This document shows, piece after piece, positions 35,073-43,681 of a DNA stretch of 56,621 nt. The notes beneath the pieces were generated by a model that worked only from the letters and a program-made list of their open reading frames with translations, made no database searches and was not told the origin of the DNA. The first letter of the stretch is position 1; each line of letters opens with the position of its first letter. Source of the DNA: Anaerocolumna sp. GTDB taxonomy: Bacteria; Bacillota; Clostridia; Lachnospirales; Lachnospiraceae. The position numbers and the translations under genes were made by a program. The stretch is from the NCBI GenBank assembly GCA_029256725.1, contig JAQSXJ010000025.1:1-56621 (forward strand), in the 5' to 3' direction.

Positions 35073-36953
35073 GTGGGCAGGATAAAGAGACCAATGAAAT
35101 TCCGCTATAAAATAGGTGGATTGTTATTTGCATCAGTAATTATTGTATCATGTATATCTTCAATAGTAGAATTGGTTATTAACACCACATTTCTAAAAAA
35201 TGAATTCACTGAGCAGCAGAATATGATTGGCCAGAGGCTGCTGAACAATCTGAGCAATACAGATTATATCAATTATCTGATTGAAAAGCCTATGGATGAA
35301 GAGGCAAAGCAAATTCTGAATAATGTAATGAAAGAATATGAGAGAAAGGGAGATATCAATTTTTCCCTGGAGGATTTCCAGGTAGGAAAATATGATTTTG
35401 ATCTCTATATTATAAATTATGATAATATTATAATATCATCAACAGATAAACAGGATATGGGACTAAATTTCAATGGTAATAACAGCTTCGTTGATTTTCT
35501 AGACGAAATTCGTATGGAAGGAAACTTCGTTGCATCCCGTATCGATTTATCTCTTGTTGACGGTGTTATGACCAAATATTGCTATTTGCCCTCAAAAGAC
35601 GGCAATTATATTTTTGAATATGGTGCACCAATTGTTCAGGATGAGAGTCTTATGAAGGGAATCAGTTTTGAAAACTTCTATGAACAGATACAAGCGGATA
35701 ATGTAGATGTTGATAGAATTCTATTATATAACTATCTAGGAGTATCTTATAAAAAAACACGTGATGGTAAGAATATCGTAATGGACAGCGATCATAGCGT
35801 ATATTTTAAACAGGCTATGCAGACTATGAGTACGGTAAAGGTTACCAAGAAAGAAAACGGACAGAAGGTATTCTATCAATATATTCCATATAAAATCAAT
35901 GGTTCAACAGGCGGTAATGAAATAAATGTAGTAGAAGTAATTTATAATAATAACAGAAATGAAAAATTAATAACGAATTATATACTTCGAATTATATTGA
36001 TTAATATATTTGGAGCCATTGTTGCTGCAATCTTTGGAATATACGAATCCAGAAAAATGATTAAACCTGTTGAGATTCTAACAGAAGGCGCAAAAAAGAT
36101 AGGAACAGGGAATTTTGATCACCAAATTGCTGTAAGATCCAATGATGAACTGCAGTTACTGGCAGATCAATTCGTGAAGATGCAAGGTCAGATAAAAGAA
36201 CTTTTACAGGAAAGGTACTTAGCAGAACAAAACCTTGAGAATAAGAATAAAGAGATATCGGAACACAAAGATGAAATAGAATCCCTGTACGAAGAAACCA
36301 TATCCATTAACGAGGAACTAGAGACCTTATTTGCAAAAAATAAGGATAGTTACTTCGAGACAGTAAAAGTGCTAGCCAATATAATTGAAGAAAAGGATCT
36401 GTATACTGGGGGGCATTGTGAACGGGTAATGATCTACTCTATGATGATAGGTGAAGCGTTAAAAATAGGAGAACAGGAGAAAAGTGATCTTCAATTTGGC
36501 AGTATTCTTCATGATATTGGAAAGATTGGTGTTCCTGAGTATATACTCCATAAGAAAGAACGGTTAACCCAAGAAGAGTATGAGAAGATCAAAGAACACC
36601 CGGAAATTGGTTATCAATTGTTATCAAATCTGGATTTCTTAGACAGCAGCAGACGTATCATCTATGAGCACCATGAACGAGTAGACGGTAAAGGTTATCC
36701 TAGAGGTCTAAAGGGTGATGATATCCATTTCCTTGCTAAAATCGTATGTGTTGCAGATGCTTTTGATGCTATGACCAGTAATAGGGCATACCGAGCTGTT
36801 ATGTCTGTTGACGATGCATTAAAAGAATTGGTTGCAAACAAAGGAACGCAATTTGATGCAGAAATAGTAGATGCCTTCATAGAGTATTTTGAAACACAGG
36901 ATGTTAGAAGCAAGATGCCGATCCATATGTTAAATTCAAGAATAATTTCATAA
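35073..36953 (+). CDS. Membrane HD-GYP domain protein (putative c-di-GMP phosphodiesterase)
   Basis: This protein of about 626 residues has an N-terminal membrane helix (IGGLLFASVIIVSCISSIVEL), an extracytoplasmic sensor region of about 250 residues, a second helix (ILINIFGAIVAAIFGIYES), a HAMP linker, a coiled coil and a C-terminal HD-GYP domain. Key motifs are GGHCERV, the HD motif LHDIGKIGVP and the GYP motif in DGKGYPRGL, all intact, so hydrolysis of cyclic di-GMP is likely (family knowledge). The start is uncertain: GTG 35073 has GGAG 9 nt upstream at 35060-35063, while ATG 35058 contains that SD. The ligand of the sensor part is unknown. Confidence 0.88.
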   Translation: MGRIKRPMKFRYKIGGLLFASVIIVSCISSIVELVINTTFLKNEFTEQQNMIGQRLLNNLSNTDYINYLIEKPMDEEAKQILNNVMKEYERKGDINFSLEDFQVGKYDFDLYIINYDNIIISSTDKQDMGLNFNGNNSFVDFLDEIRMEGNFVASRIDLSLVDGVMTKYCYLPSKDGNYIFEYGAPIVQDESLMKGISFENFYEQIQADNVDVDRILLYNYLGVSYKKTRDGKNIVMDSDHSVYFKQAMQTMSTVKVTKKENGQKVFYQYIPYKINGSTGGNEINVVEVIYNNNRNEKLITNYILRIILINIFGAIVAAIFGIYESRKMIKPVEILTEGAKKIGTGNFDHQIAVRSNDELQLLADQFVKMQGQIKELLQERYLAEQNLENKNKEISEHKDEIESLYEETISINEELETLFAKNKDSYFETVKVLANIIEEKDLYTGGHCERVMIYSMMIGEALKIGEQEKSDLQFGSILHDIGKIGVPEYILHKKERLTQEEYEKIKEHPEIGYQLLSNLDFLDSSRRIIYEHHERVDGKGYPRGLKGDDIHFLAKIVCVADAFDAMTSNRAYRAVMSVDDALKELVANKGTQFDAEIVDAFIEYFETQDVRSKMPIHMLNSRIIS

Positions 36954-37281
36954 AATATTATATAAGTTGAAGCTGAGTTCAATCTGTAAAAGAGTATAGA
37001 TACCTGCTATAATGACATATCTAACTCTTGGATGGTAGAACTTAATTCAACTTATATTAAAATATAGCTAAATGTAATTAGATAAATTTCGTTTTTCTTG
37101 ACTTTATGCAATATTGAATCCTACTTGTAAAAATGGTATTGTTAGTCTAAATAAATTAAATATGAATATGTAAAGTTCAGGGTATAAAAGCTGGATATAA
37201 AAAGCTATAAGCTTATTCCTGCATATATGAAAATAACATAATCTGATTTAGTTGTTAATGAACAAGCGGGAGGATATAGAA
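36954..37281. other. AT-rich gap with an extended -10 candidate
   Basis: TATAAT at 37008-37013 preceded by TGC could be an extended -10 promoter, but its -35 is poor and it lies about 270 bp before the next gene. Nothing else is supported. Confidence 0.35.
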
Positions 37282-37995
37282 ATGGATAAGGCAAATGAAA
37301 TGTACGAAACCCAATATGGCTGTTTAACTGGAATAACAAGACCGGAATACAACAAAAATGGCAAGCTTATGGAATGCTCCTTTGAGAATAAAAATATATT
37401 GCACACTCCTTATGGTGAATTTATACCTCAATACACAAATGAAGGCGCCCGCAAAAAGTACATTAGATCGTTAACCTTTTATGATAATGGAAATTTAAGA
37501 CGTTTATCTTTGGAAGAGCAGACAGAGATACAAACGCCGGTAGGTATGATACAGGCAGAATTTATTACTTTTTATGAAAGTGGTGAACTAAAGCGCATAT
37601 TTCCCTTAAACGGTAAACTTACAGGGTATTGGACAGAAGAAAATGAATATGAAATGGCACAGCCCATTGCTCTTAAAATGAATTTTGGACTCGTGGAAAA
37701 AAAGTTTATTAGTCTGCATTTTTATCAGGATGGTAATATTAAGAGTCTGACTCTTTGGCCCAAAGAGACAATGTCAGTACCGGCTAGCGGTATTAATATA
37801 AGGGTACGCTATGGTATAGCCTTTTATCCAGGGGGAAGAATTAAATCTCTAGAACCTGCTTATCCGTTGTTTCAGAACACAGCAATAGGTAAAATAGCTT
37901 GTTTTGATATGAAGGCAAATGGTATTAATGGTGATAGTGAATCACTTAATTTTAATGAAGATGGCAGTATTAGATCACTTATTACCTCGGTATGA
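37282..37995 (+). CDS. MORN-like repeat protein
   Basis: This 237-residue protein contains about five short repeats of the form (F)Y..G.(L/I)(R/K).L spaced about 40-45 residues apart (FYDNGNLRRLSL, FYESGELKRIF, FYQDGNIKSLTL, FYPGGRIKSLEP, NFNEDGSIRSLI). This resembles MORN-variant repeats, which often mediate binding. There is no signal or membrane segment. ATG 37282 is preferred because GGGAGG at 37269-37274 precedes it. The stop overlaps the next start in an ATGA junction, so it is translationally coupled to the 62-residue Cys-tailed protein. I do not know the function. Confidence 0.75.
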   Translation: MDKANEMYETQYGCLTGITRPEYNKNGKLMECSFENKNILHTPYGEFIPQYTNEGARKKYIRSLTFYDNGNLRRLSLEEQTEIQTPVGMIQAEFITFYESGELKRIFPLNGKLTGYWTEENEYEMAQPIALKMNFGLVEKKFISLHFYQDGNIKSLTLWPKETMSVPASGINIRVRYGIAFYPGGRIKSLEPAYPLFQNTAIGKIACFDMKANGINGDSESLNFNEDGSIRSLITSV

Positions 37996-38180
37996 TAAAT
38001 GACAGTGAAGAAGATATAGTACCACTAAAGATAGAATTTTCGGATAAGGAATGTATCCTTTATGGTAAAGAGATATGCAATTATTCCTATGAGGATTATG
38101 AATTTGAAATAGAAAATATGGCTGTTACGCCAAAGAGTAGCTGTGGCGATTGTGCCTCCTGTAACAGTAGCTGCGGCTGA
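37992..38180 (+). CDS. 62-residue protein with C-terminal Cys cluster
   Basis: This small acidic protein has Cys21 and Cys29 in its body and a C-terminal tail SSCGDCASCNSSCG with Cys at 51, 54, 57 and 61 (CX2CX2CX3C). The start overlaps the stop of the MORN-like gene by 4 nt, so it is made by coupled translation. Cys-rich tails of this kind occur in metal-binding peptides and in precursors of modified peptides, but no radical-SAM or other modifying enzyme is nearby. A good terminator follows, closing a two-gene operon. Confidence 0.75.
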   Translation: MINDSEEDIVPLKIEFSDKECILYGKEICNYSYEDYEFEIENMAVTPKSSCGDCASCNSSCG

Positions 38181-38191
38181 GTAAAGGAGGA

Positions 38192-38238
38192 GGGACTGTA
38201 GCAATATCCTAATGGATTTAATGCTACAGTCCCCTTTT
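38192..38238 (+). terminator. Terminator after the MORN/Cys-tail operon
   Basis: GGGACTGTAGCA (38192-38203) pairs perfectly with TGCTACAGTCCC (38222-38233), followed by CTTTT. Confidence 0.85.
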
Positions 38239-38542
38239 ATGAAAAAAATTATTTAACCAAGAATTCTCTTGTGTCTACAATAGCTATTATATCGTTCATA
38301 TATGTATATACTTTGAATATAGTTTAAATATTATATTAATTTTTTTTAGACACATTTTAGACACAATTACTGGATATACTATATATGTAATTTATAAAAA
38401 TCGCATTTATGAAAACCAAGTTAATTCGAATATTCAGGGGTTACTGGTTTCAATGAGGTTAGAAGTTGTCCGTTAATAATTAATGTACTAAAAACATTGA
38501 ATATCTGTTTTGAAATACAACCTTATACATTAAAACCTTTCG
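38239..38542. other. Gap upstream of ssrA
   Basis: TTTAGACACA occurs twice in tandem (38345-38365, 11-bp period), and the inverse TTGTGTCTA lies near 38269. No convincing -35/-10 pair for ssrA was identified by eye. No gene is seen. Confidence 0.4.
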
Positions 38543-38852
38543 GGGGATGTAAAGGTTTCGACAGGGCTTTATATTCAAAGTGCAAGCATGTAGTAGCCGA
38601 GGAAACTACTTTAAAATTTCTCACAAAAAATAATTAACGACAATTATAACGGTTTAGTAGCAGCCTAAGCTACTACCAGAGCAATCTGGTTCAACTCTTA
38701 TGAAATGTTTTCTACTACTAAAACATAAGGGTCACCTAAACACGATGATAGGTTTGCTTATTTTAACATCAGAGTGGTAATAAAAATAAGATAAACATGT
38801 AGAAAGCTTTGATGCGGGGTTTTGGACACGGGTTCGATTCCCGTCATCTCCA
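38543..38852 (+). ncRNA. ssrA: Transfer-messenger RNA
   Basis: The RNA begins GGGGATGTAAAGGTTTCGAC and ends with a T-arm GGGTTCGATTCCCG and acceptor strand CATCTCC plus discriminator A; the 5' GGGGATG (38543-38549) pairs with 38845-38851. The CCA is not encoded, so it must be added. The tag reading frame ends NDNYNGLVAA before TAA 38666-38668, with the hydrophobic-Ala-Ala end needed for protease recognition; the resume codon was not fixed. It rescues ribosomes on broken mRNAs together with SmpB (32684). A terminator follows directly. Confidence 0.95.
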
Positions 38853-38857
38853 CTCTA

Positions 38858-38887
38858 AGAGCCTTGAAAAATCAAGGTTCTTTTTTT
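38858..38887 (+). terminator. Terminator after ssrA
   Basis: A 10-bp stem (38858-38867 with 38872-38881, one G-U) with loop AAAA is followed by seven T residues. Confidence 0.88.
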
Positions 38888-39084
38888 ATGTGTTGCATTT
38901 CGTGTTGCATATACTTTTTAAATTCATTCAATGTATCCTTGTTTTCTTCTAAGGATCCGCCGGATAAAAGAAGAAAGTGGACATAAATGATAACTGGAAG
39001 TAAGTCTCCGATTTTATCTTTGGTAGATAATAGTTTCAGCTTGTAGCATTTATTTACGGTTGTCTATCTCTTTCTTAAGTAAGG

Positions 39085-39366
39085 CTATTTGATTTTTAGG
39101 TCTTTAATATCATTATTAATTTGATCATTTTGAGTATTGCAACTTTGTAAAGATTGTTCTTGAGCAGAGGACGTTAACATTGTTTGGCCAACACTTAATA
39201 GGAAGTTCCCAAGTGCGCTTTGCTGATCAATGCTTAGGTCGTCTAGTAATAATAAACCAAATATTGTTGCTAGTGCTGCAAATTGTTTTGGCGGCAATGA
39301 AAGCAAGCATAAATTATCACAAAGGTTTTCATTTGTGCTTTTATTAGTATTTAAATTATTGCTCAT
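39085..39366 (-). CDS. Small conserved clostridial protein, unknown function
   Basis: This protein of 93 residues has a polar Asn-rich N terminus, a short CDNLCLLSLPPKQFAAL segment, a hydrophobic helix (ALATIFGLLLLDDL) and a Gln/Asn-rich tail. I recall similar short proteins in Lachnospiraceae but no function. ATG 39366 is chosen since AAAGG lies about 10 nt upstream on the minus strand; the frame opens ten codons further. It stands alone, divergent from the LysM/GH18 gene, in the variable stretch downstream of tmRNA. Confidence 0.65.
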   Translation of the reverse strand: MSNNLNTNKSTNENLCDNLCLLSLPPKQFAALATIFGLLLLDDLSIDQQSALGNFLLSVGQTMLTSSAQEQSLQSCNTQNDQINNDIKDLKIK

Positions 39367-39586
39367 ATTGTTAAGACCTTTCAAATCATAAAGCAAAATG
39401 AATTATTCTAATAATAATATATTCTTTTTATTTTATATAAAACCTATTTTTTCTTTAAGTAGAAAAGTGGCCAGTAGGACAAGGCTACTAACCACTCGAT
39501 TTTACTATCAGTACATGATTAGGAATAATATGGATTTTATATAGAATATAATCATATATTTAAACAAATCATTAATCGAGGTTTCT

Positions 39587-40870
39587 ATGGTAATACATGT
39601 AGTTCAGCAAGGGGAAACAATACAGTCGATAGCTAATATTTATGGTATAACAGAAGCGGATTTAATCCGAGATAATGGATTGGAAAATACATATAGTTTG
39701 GTAGAAGGTCAATCACTTGTCATAGCGATACCGGAGGTTGTTTATACAGTTGAAGAAGGGGATAGTCTAACTGGTATAGCAGAAGCGTTTAATGTATCAA
39801 CCATGCAATTACTTATGAATAATCCGTTTCTTTCAGATAGAGAATATATCTATCCCGGGGAAACAATTGTTATAAGTTATAATAAAAAAGGCAATATAAC
39901 TTTGCATGGAAATACCACTCCAAATATTGATGAAAGTGTACTAAGAAAAACTCTACCATATCTTACATATCTATCAATCGTAAATTATACAGCAACAACA
40001 GAAGGAGAGATAATTTCATATTCAGATGATACTCAGATTATTGAAATTATAAAATTGTATGGTGTTATTCCACTTTTGTTACTAACTACTTTTACAGTTA
40101 CGGGTAAGGCAAACATTTCAATTGAATTTGACTTATTATTAAATCAAGATTTTCAGAACAGCTATATACAGAATCTCTTAAATATTCTAAGAACAAAAGG
40201 CTATCAAGGAGTTAATATTTCTTTTCAGTACATTGATGTTAGCAATATTCAATATTACAATTCATTTTTCGCTCTTATTACCGAAAGTTTGAACAGTGAG
40301 GGTTATATGGTATTTGTAACTATTGACCCTAATTTTAGCAATATTGGAGAAGAAGTTAGCTTTGAAAGAGTAGATTATACCATATTAGATCGATTATCGC
40401 AGAGTATTATTTTTATGAATTATCAATGGGCAACAAATGTAAACCCACCAGCTCCAATAATTTCAATTAATTATTTGGATGAATTTTTGAATTACGTAAA
40501 TTCTTTTATACCTCCGGATAAAATAATTATAGGAATCCCAACGATTGGTTACGATTGGGAGCTGCCATTTTTACCAGGTTTATCAAATAATAATGTTATG
40601 TCCTACGATGGAGCTATTAATTTAGCCAGTACATATGGTGTGACAATAGAATTTGATGAATTATCCCAAACACCATTTTTTACTTATACTAGAGAAAATA
40701 CTCAGCACATTGTCTGGTTTATTGATGCAAGAAGTATTAATGCAGTATTAGATTTAGTAGTTAAATATAACCTTCAAGGCTCAGGTATTTGGAATATAAA
40801 TACTTATAACCCACAACTATGGTTAGTAGTTAACTCACAATTTAATATTATTAAACTTAAGGTGGATTAG
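39587..40870 (+). CDS. LysM-GH18-like protein with degenerate active site
   Basis: This 427-residue protein has two N-terminal LysM domains (VVQQGETIQSIANIYGI and YTVEEGDSLTGIAEAFNV) and a C-terminal GH18-like barrel similar to YaaH/SleL spore cortex-lytic enzymes. It lacks a signal peptide, as do spore-coat-targeted members. At the active-site strand, where the family has DGVNIDFE, this protein reads QGVNISFQ (residues 207-214), so the three acidic positions are Gln207, Ser212 and Gln214. The barrel is therefore probably catalytically inactive and may only bind glycan. The gene is AT-rich and starts at ATG 39587 after a GAGG-like SD. Confidence 0.83.
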   Translation: MVIHVVQQGETIQSIANIYGITEADLIRDNGLENTYSLVEGQSLVIAIPEVVYTVEEGDSLTGIAEAFNVSTMQLLMNNPFLSDREYIYPGETIVISYNKKGNITLHGNTTPNIDESVLRKTLPYLTYLSIVNYTATTEGEIISYSDDTQIIEIIKLYGVIPLLLLTTFTVTGKANISIEFDLLLNQDFQNSYIQNLLNILRTKGYQGVNISFQYIDVSNIQYYNSFFALITESLNSEGYMVFVTIDPNFSNIGEEVSFERVDYTILDRLSQSIIFMNYQWATNVNPPAPIISINYLDEFLNYVNSFIPPDKIIIGIPTIGYDWELPFLPGLSNNNVMSYDGAINLASTYGVTIEFDELSQTPFFTYTRENTQHIVWFIDARSINAVLDLVVKYNLQGSGIWNINTYNPQLWLVVNSQFNIIKLKVD

Positions 40871-41046
40871 CAAACAACTGGCTGGTTATTAATCATATGC
40901 TTAAAATTTATATCTGCATAGTAATAATCAGTATATTAAATTAGGACAAGCACATTTATAAATAGAGAGAATGCAACAAGAACAGGAGGGAGTCCATTCT
41001 ATTCCACTTTCTCCTTGATGGAGACTTTCTCACAATCCTTTTTCCG

Positions 41047-41077
41047 GACACGTCTGAAAACTAGGGCGTGTCTTTTT
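41047..41077 (+). terminator. Terminator after the LysM-GH18 gene region
   Basis: GACACGTC (41047-41054) pairs with GGCGTGTC (41065-41072, one G-U), followed by five T residues. It lies about 175 bp after the LysM gene in a 420-bp gap. Confidence 0.75.
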
Positions 41078-41080
41078 GCG

Positions 41081-41109
41081 TTGATAAATATTGGAAAATG
41101 AGATATAAT
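41081..41109 (+). promoter_or_regulatory. Promoter P1 upstream of the 386-residue gene
   Basis: TTGATA (41081-41086) and TATAAT (41104-41109) have a 17-bp spacer, starting right after a terminator. It would transcribe the small frame at 41137. Confidence 0.7.
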
Positions 41110-41136
41110 GAAAAAAAATACCTACAGAGGATTAAC

Positions 41137-41226
41137 ATGGGACAAAAACTGACATCTATACACAACGAGTCAATTGTAAAGGTACTTTTTATAAGACCTT
41201 GCAGTCGACTTTTTTTAATGTTATAA
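41137..41226 (+). CDS. Possible 29-residue leader peptide
   Basis: A 29-codon frame begins at ATG 41137, preceded by AGAGG at 41126-41130 and downstream of promoter P1. Its product (MGQKLTSIHNESIVKVLFI and a short hydrophobic end) is unrecognised. A second promoter overlaps its 3' end, so it may be chance. Confidence 0.25.
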   Translation: MGQKLTSIHNESIVKVLFIRPCSRLFLML

Positions 41227-41227
41227 T
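41199..41227 (+). promoter_or_regulatory. Promoter P2 of the 386-residue gene
   Basis: TTGCAG (41199-41204) and TATAAT (41222-41227) are separated by 17 bp, about 65 bp before ATG 41293. Confidence 0.65.
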
Positions 41228-41292
41228 GGAAAATATTTCAAGGGAATGTTAAGGGAAATGTTTTATAGAAAACATAAGAAGGAGATTAAATA

Positions 41293-42453
41293 ATGAATTT
41301 GATAAATCAAAAGCTCGATAGTTTAGCACAAAGAAGTGTCTGTTATTTTCTTGTTACGTATCCACCTTTCACTCCTATAATTTCATCTGAAGCTACAGAA
41401 GAAGAGCAAAAGAGCGCTTATTTATTTATCAAAGAAATTTATGAAAGTGTGTACCATGACCCTTCTTTGTTAGGACTTAAAAATCTTCCTGATAACAGTT
41501 TTAGCGATTGGGAATATCATAAAACAAATCCTCAACTAGTTGTTAATATTCGAGATGGTATTAAAAAAGTAGAACAATTTATTGCATTATTGTATCAGAT
41601 TTGTTTATCCAGACAGATCTGCGATACCACGTTTTCTATCAGCAGAAGTGAGATAGAATTAAAAACAGCGTCTAGAAAGCAACTTGAGAAATTTGGTATA
41701 AACACAAATGTAACAGAAAATGAGTATTTATTTAAATTTCCTATAAAAGTGAATGGGTTAAGACTTCTGGCCAATATCGCAAAGCAGAGTATAGCAGGCG
41801 AAAGTGATAAAGACTCACTTTTATTTTCCAGAGGAGTGTTTGATCCGGTTACGCCCTGGACACAAGAAGTTTTCAAAGGCATGTTTGATGAAGGGGAAGC
41901 TTTTGATACATTAATGGAATTTTTTCAAAGGGAGGGCTATTTAAGAATTGACGGTAGAAATAGTGTCTCGTTGAATTATGTTAAAAATTACAGCTATAAA
42001 GAGGAGAAATTGAAATCAGCATGGGCAGAGCGAACTCATGGTGGAATAGAACTTATCTATGAAGAAACAAGAAATAATCAACCACTCATAGCGCTGCGTA
42101 TTCCTTACTTTGACCAGGTCCTAATAGCATATAATCGAATGAATGATAAAGTAAAAAGCTTTGTTTTGAATACCTCAAAGAAGTGTGATAATTGTGGATA
42201 TTGCACGCAGACTGATAAAACAGGGAAAAGGCCGCGAGCTTATATCACAAATGACGAATTTAAAATATGTCCACTGTTCTGTGGATATCAATATAGATGG
42301 AAAACAATAGACAATATACTTGTTGAGAATATGATTGAGCTGCTGCAGTTTGTTGATGAGATATTTCAAGATCGCCGATATAGAAATAATGGAATAAAGA
42401 ACTCCCTTTCTCTCCTTAATAGCAGAAAGGGAGTTCTTAATACTGTGATATAA
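41293..42453 (+). CDS. Uncharacterised protein with Cys-rich C-terminal motif
   Basis: This 386-residue soluble protein is not assigned to a named family. Its C-terminal third carries KKCDNCGYCTQTDKTGKR and KICPLFCGYQYRW (about residues 297-335), a probable zinc- or metal-binding site; the middle contains a wing-like helical region (EAFDTLMEFFQREGYLRID). AAGGAG upstream supports ATG 41293, and two promoters precede it. The last 19 codons run into a perfect 15-bp terminator-like hairpin (42397-42438), which suggests that an original stop codon upstream was lost. Function unknown. Confidence 0.72.
   Translation: MNLINQKLDSLAQRSVCYFLVTYPPFTPIISSEATEEEQKSAYLFIKEIYESVYHDPSLLGLKNLPDNSFSDWEYHKTNPQLVVNIRDGIKKVEQFIALLYQICLSRQICDTTFSISRSEIELKTASRKQLEKFGINTNVTENEYLFKFPIKVNGLRLLANIAKQSIAGESDKDSLLFSRGVFDPVTPWTQEVFKGMFDEGEAFDTLMEFFQREGYLRIDGRNSVSLNYVKNYSYKEEKLKSAWAERTHGGIELIYEETRNNQPLIALRIPYFDQVLIAYNRMNDKVKSFVLNTSKKCDNCGYCTQTDKTGKRPRAYITNDEFKICPLFCGYQYRWKTIDNILVENMIELLQFVDEIFQDRRYRNNGIKNSLSLLNSRKGVLNTVI
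42397..42438 (+). terminator. Terminator-like hairpin inside the 3' end of a CDS
   Basis: AAGAACTCCCTTTCT (42397-42411) pairs perfectly with 42424-42438 over 15 bp around a 12-nt loop. It lies within the last codons of the 386-residue gene. There is no T-tract. Confidence 0.55.
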
Positions 42454-42535
42454 TTTCAATAAAATATGTAGTACATACAAAATACTCGAGGTATCAGATA
42501 GTTTGAAATAGAATATTTTCTGGACATAATGAAAC

Positions 42536-43012
42536 TTATGGCCTACATACAGAACAAGGATCATAATTCTTTTTGGCCTCAGTTAAAGAAATCGAAATTT
42601 TTGATTGTCTTAAATATCGGCATCCGGAACGATGGTATTTAGAACCGGTTCTTGTAATGTAAACCGTTGCTTCTGTTTTAGTGCTATTGGAAGAAGAACT
42701 TTTTGTAACAGTAATACCTAACATCTTTAAAAGGGTCTTATTAATTGTCCCTGTAACTTTTAGATCGTTATCTTTTTGATATTTCCTAATTGAAGTTTTT
42801 GTGTTCTTTCCAACAACACCGTCTGGAGTGCCACAATCATAGCCTGCATTATTTAAAGCTTCCTGGACATCGTAAATGGTAGCTTTGTTATAAGCTGCTT
42901 GAACAGTTACAACAATAGGCAGGTTTGTAAACTCTGCTGCTTCTGGTGTTATAAAACTACTTAAACAGATAATGATCATAATTTGAGATAAAACTTGTTT
43001 GAATTTTTTCAT
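42536..43012 (-). CDS. Secreted peptidoglycan-binding-domain protein with Cys C-terminal domain
   Basis: This 158-residue protein has an N-terminal signal peptide (MKKFKQVLSQIMIIICLSSF), a peptidoglycan-binding-1 type domain (IYDVQEALNNAGYDCGTPDG, VGKNTKTSIRKYQKDNDLKV), and a C-terminal Cys domain with YITRTGSKYHRSGCRYL and DPCSVCRP. The last element resembles small zinc-binding domains found at the end of secreted nucleases and ComE-like proteins. It is probably extracellular and bound to cell wall. GGAAAG lies a few nt upstream of ATG 43012 on the minus strand. It is convergent with the 386-residue gene. Confidence 0.8.
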   Translation of the reverse strand: MKKFKQVLSQIMIIICLSSFITPEAAEFTNLPIVVTVQAAYNKATIYDVQEALNNAGYDCGTPDGVVGKNTKTSIRKYQKDNDLKVTGTINKTLLKMLGITVTKSSSSNSTKTEATVYITRTGSKYHRSGCRYLRQSKISISLTEAKKNYDPCSVCRP

Positions 43013-43681
43013 ATTTTCTTTCCGTTATATACTTATTATAAAGGATTTGGGAAAAAATTCAATGTAATTTCCTTTTTGTTCCAAGATAATTTCCGCTTTG
43101 CTCCAAAACATAGAGGTGGTTTAAAAAATAAATTTCAATAGTTAATGAATATATAGCAATTATATAAAATAGATTATAGATATCTAATGACAAGCAAGAA
43201 GATATGTATTGCCTTCATCACTTATGACCTTTGAAAGGAAGAAATAATGTTTATAACAAATCTCTGAATGAAGTAAAAAGACGGTATTTGCATACTGACT
43301 GCTTTGAGGCATGTACAAAAAGAAACGAAATTAATCGACTGAGATTTTAGCAGGTAAACTTGCAGGAAGGTGATATTTCAGAGAAGGGACAAGCTTTCCA
43401 TAATAGAGAGGGAACAAGCTTTCCATATTAGCTATCCGTATAATAAATTATTTGATATAATGCTTATTATCCCGTTATAAGTATTAATTTAAGCAAGTGA
43501 GAAATTTCTTCCCACTAAGGTCTATTAACACTGAAGGCTGCTGTTAAACAGGATTATAAAGAAATGGATAGGAATTGAGTATACATGAAGAGAGCTTTAC
43601 TTAGATAATGCATAAGCATTTAATATTAGAGGAATTAAATGCAGTACAATTTAACAGAAAAACATAGAAAAGAGACCTATT
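43013..43681. other. 669-bp gap with two unrelated tandem repeats
   Basis: No gene is supported. A 22-bp tandem duplication of AATTTCC...TCCAA type lies at 43066-43109, and a 25-bp tandem duplication containing ACAAGCTTTCCATA lies at 43382-43430. The stretch may be remnant DNA. Confidence 0.45.

Noticed and set aside
38890..39065. Minus-strand open frame ending in MQHEMQHIKKEP next to tmRNA
   Set aside because: It lacks a start codon and integrase motifs, so it is mentioned only as a possible remnant.
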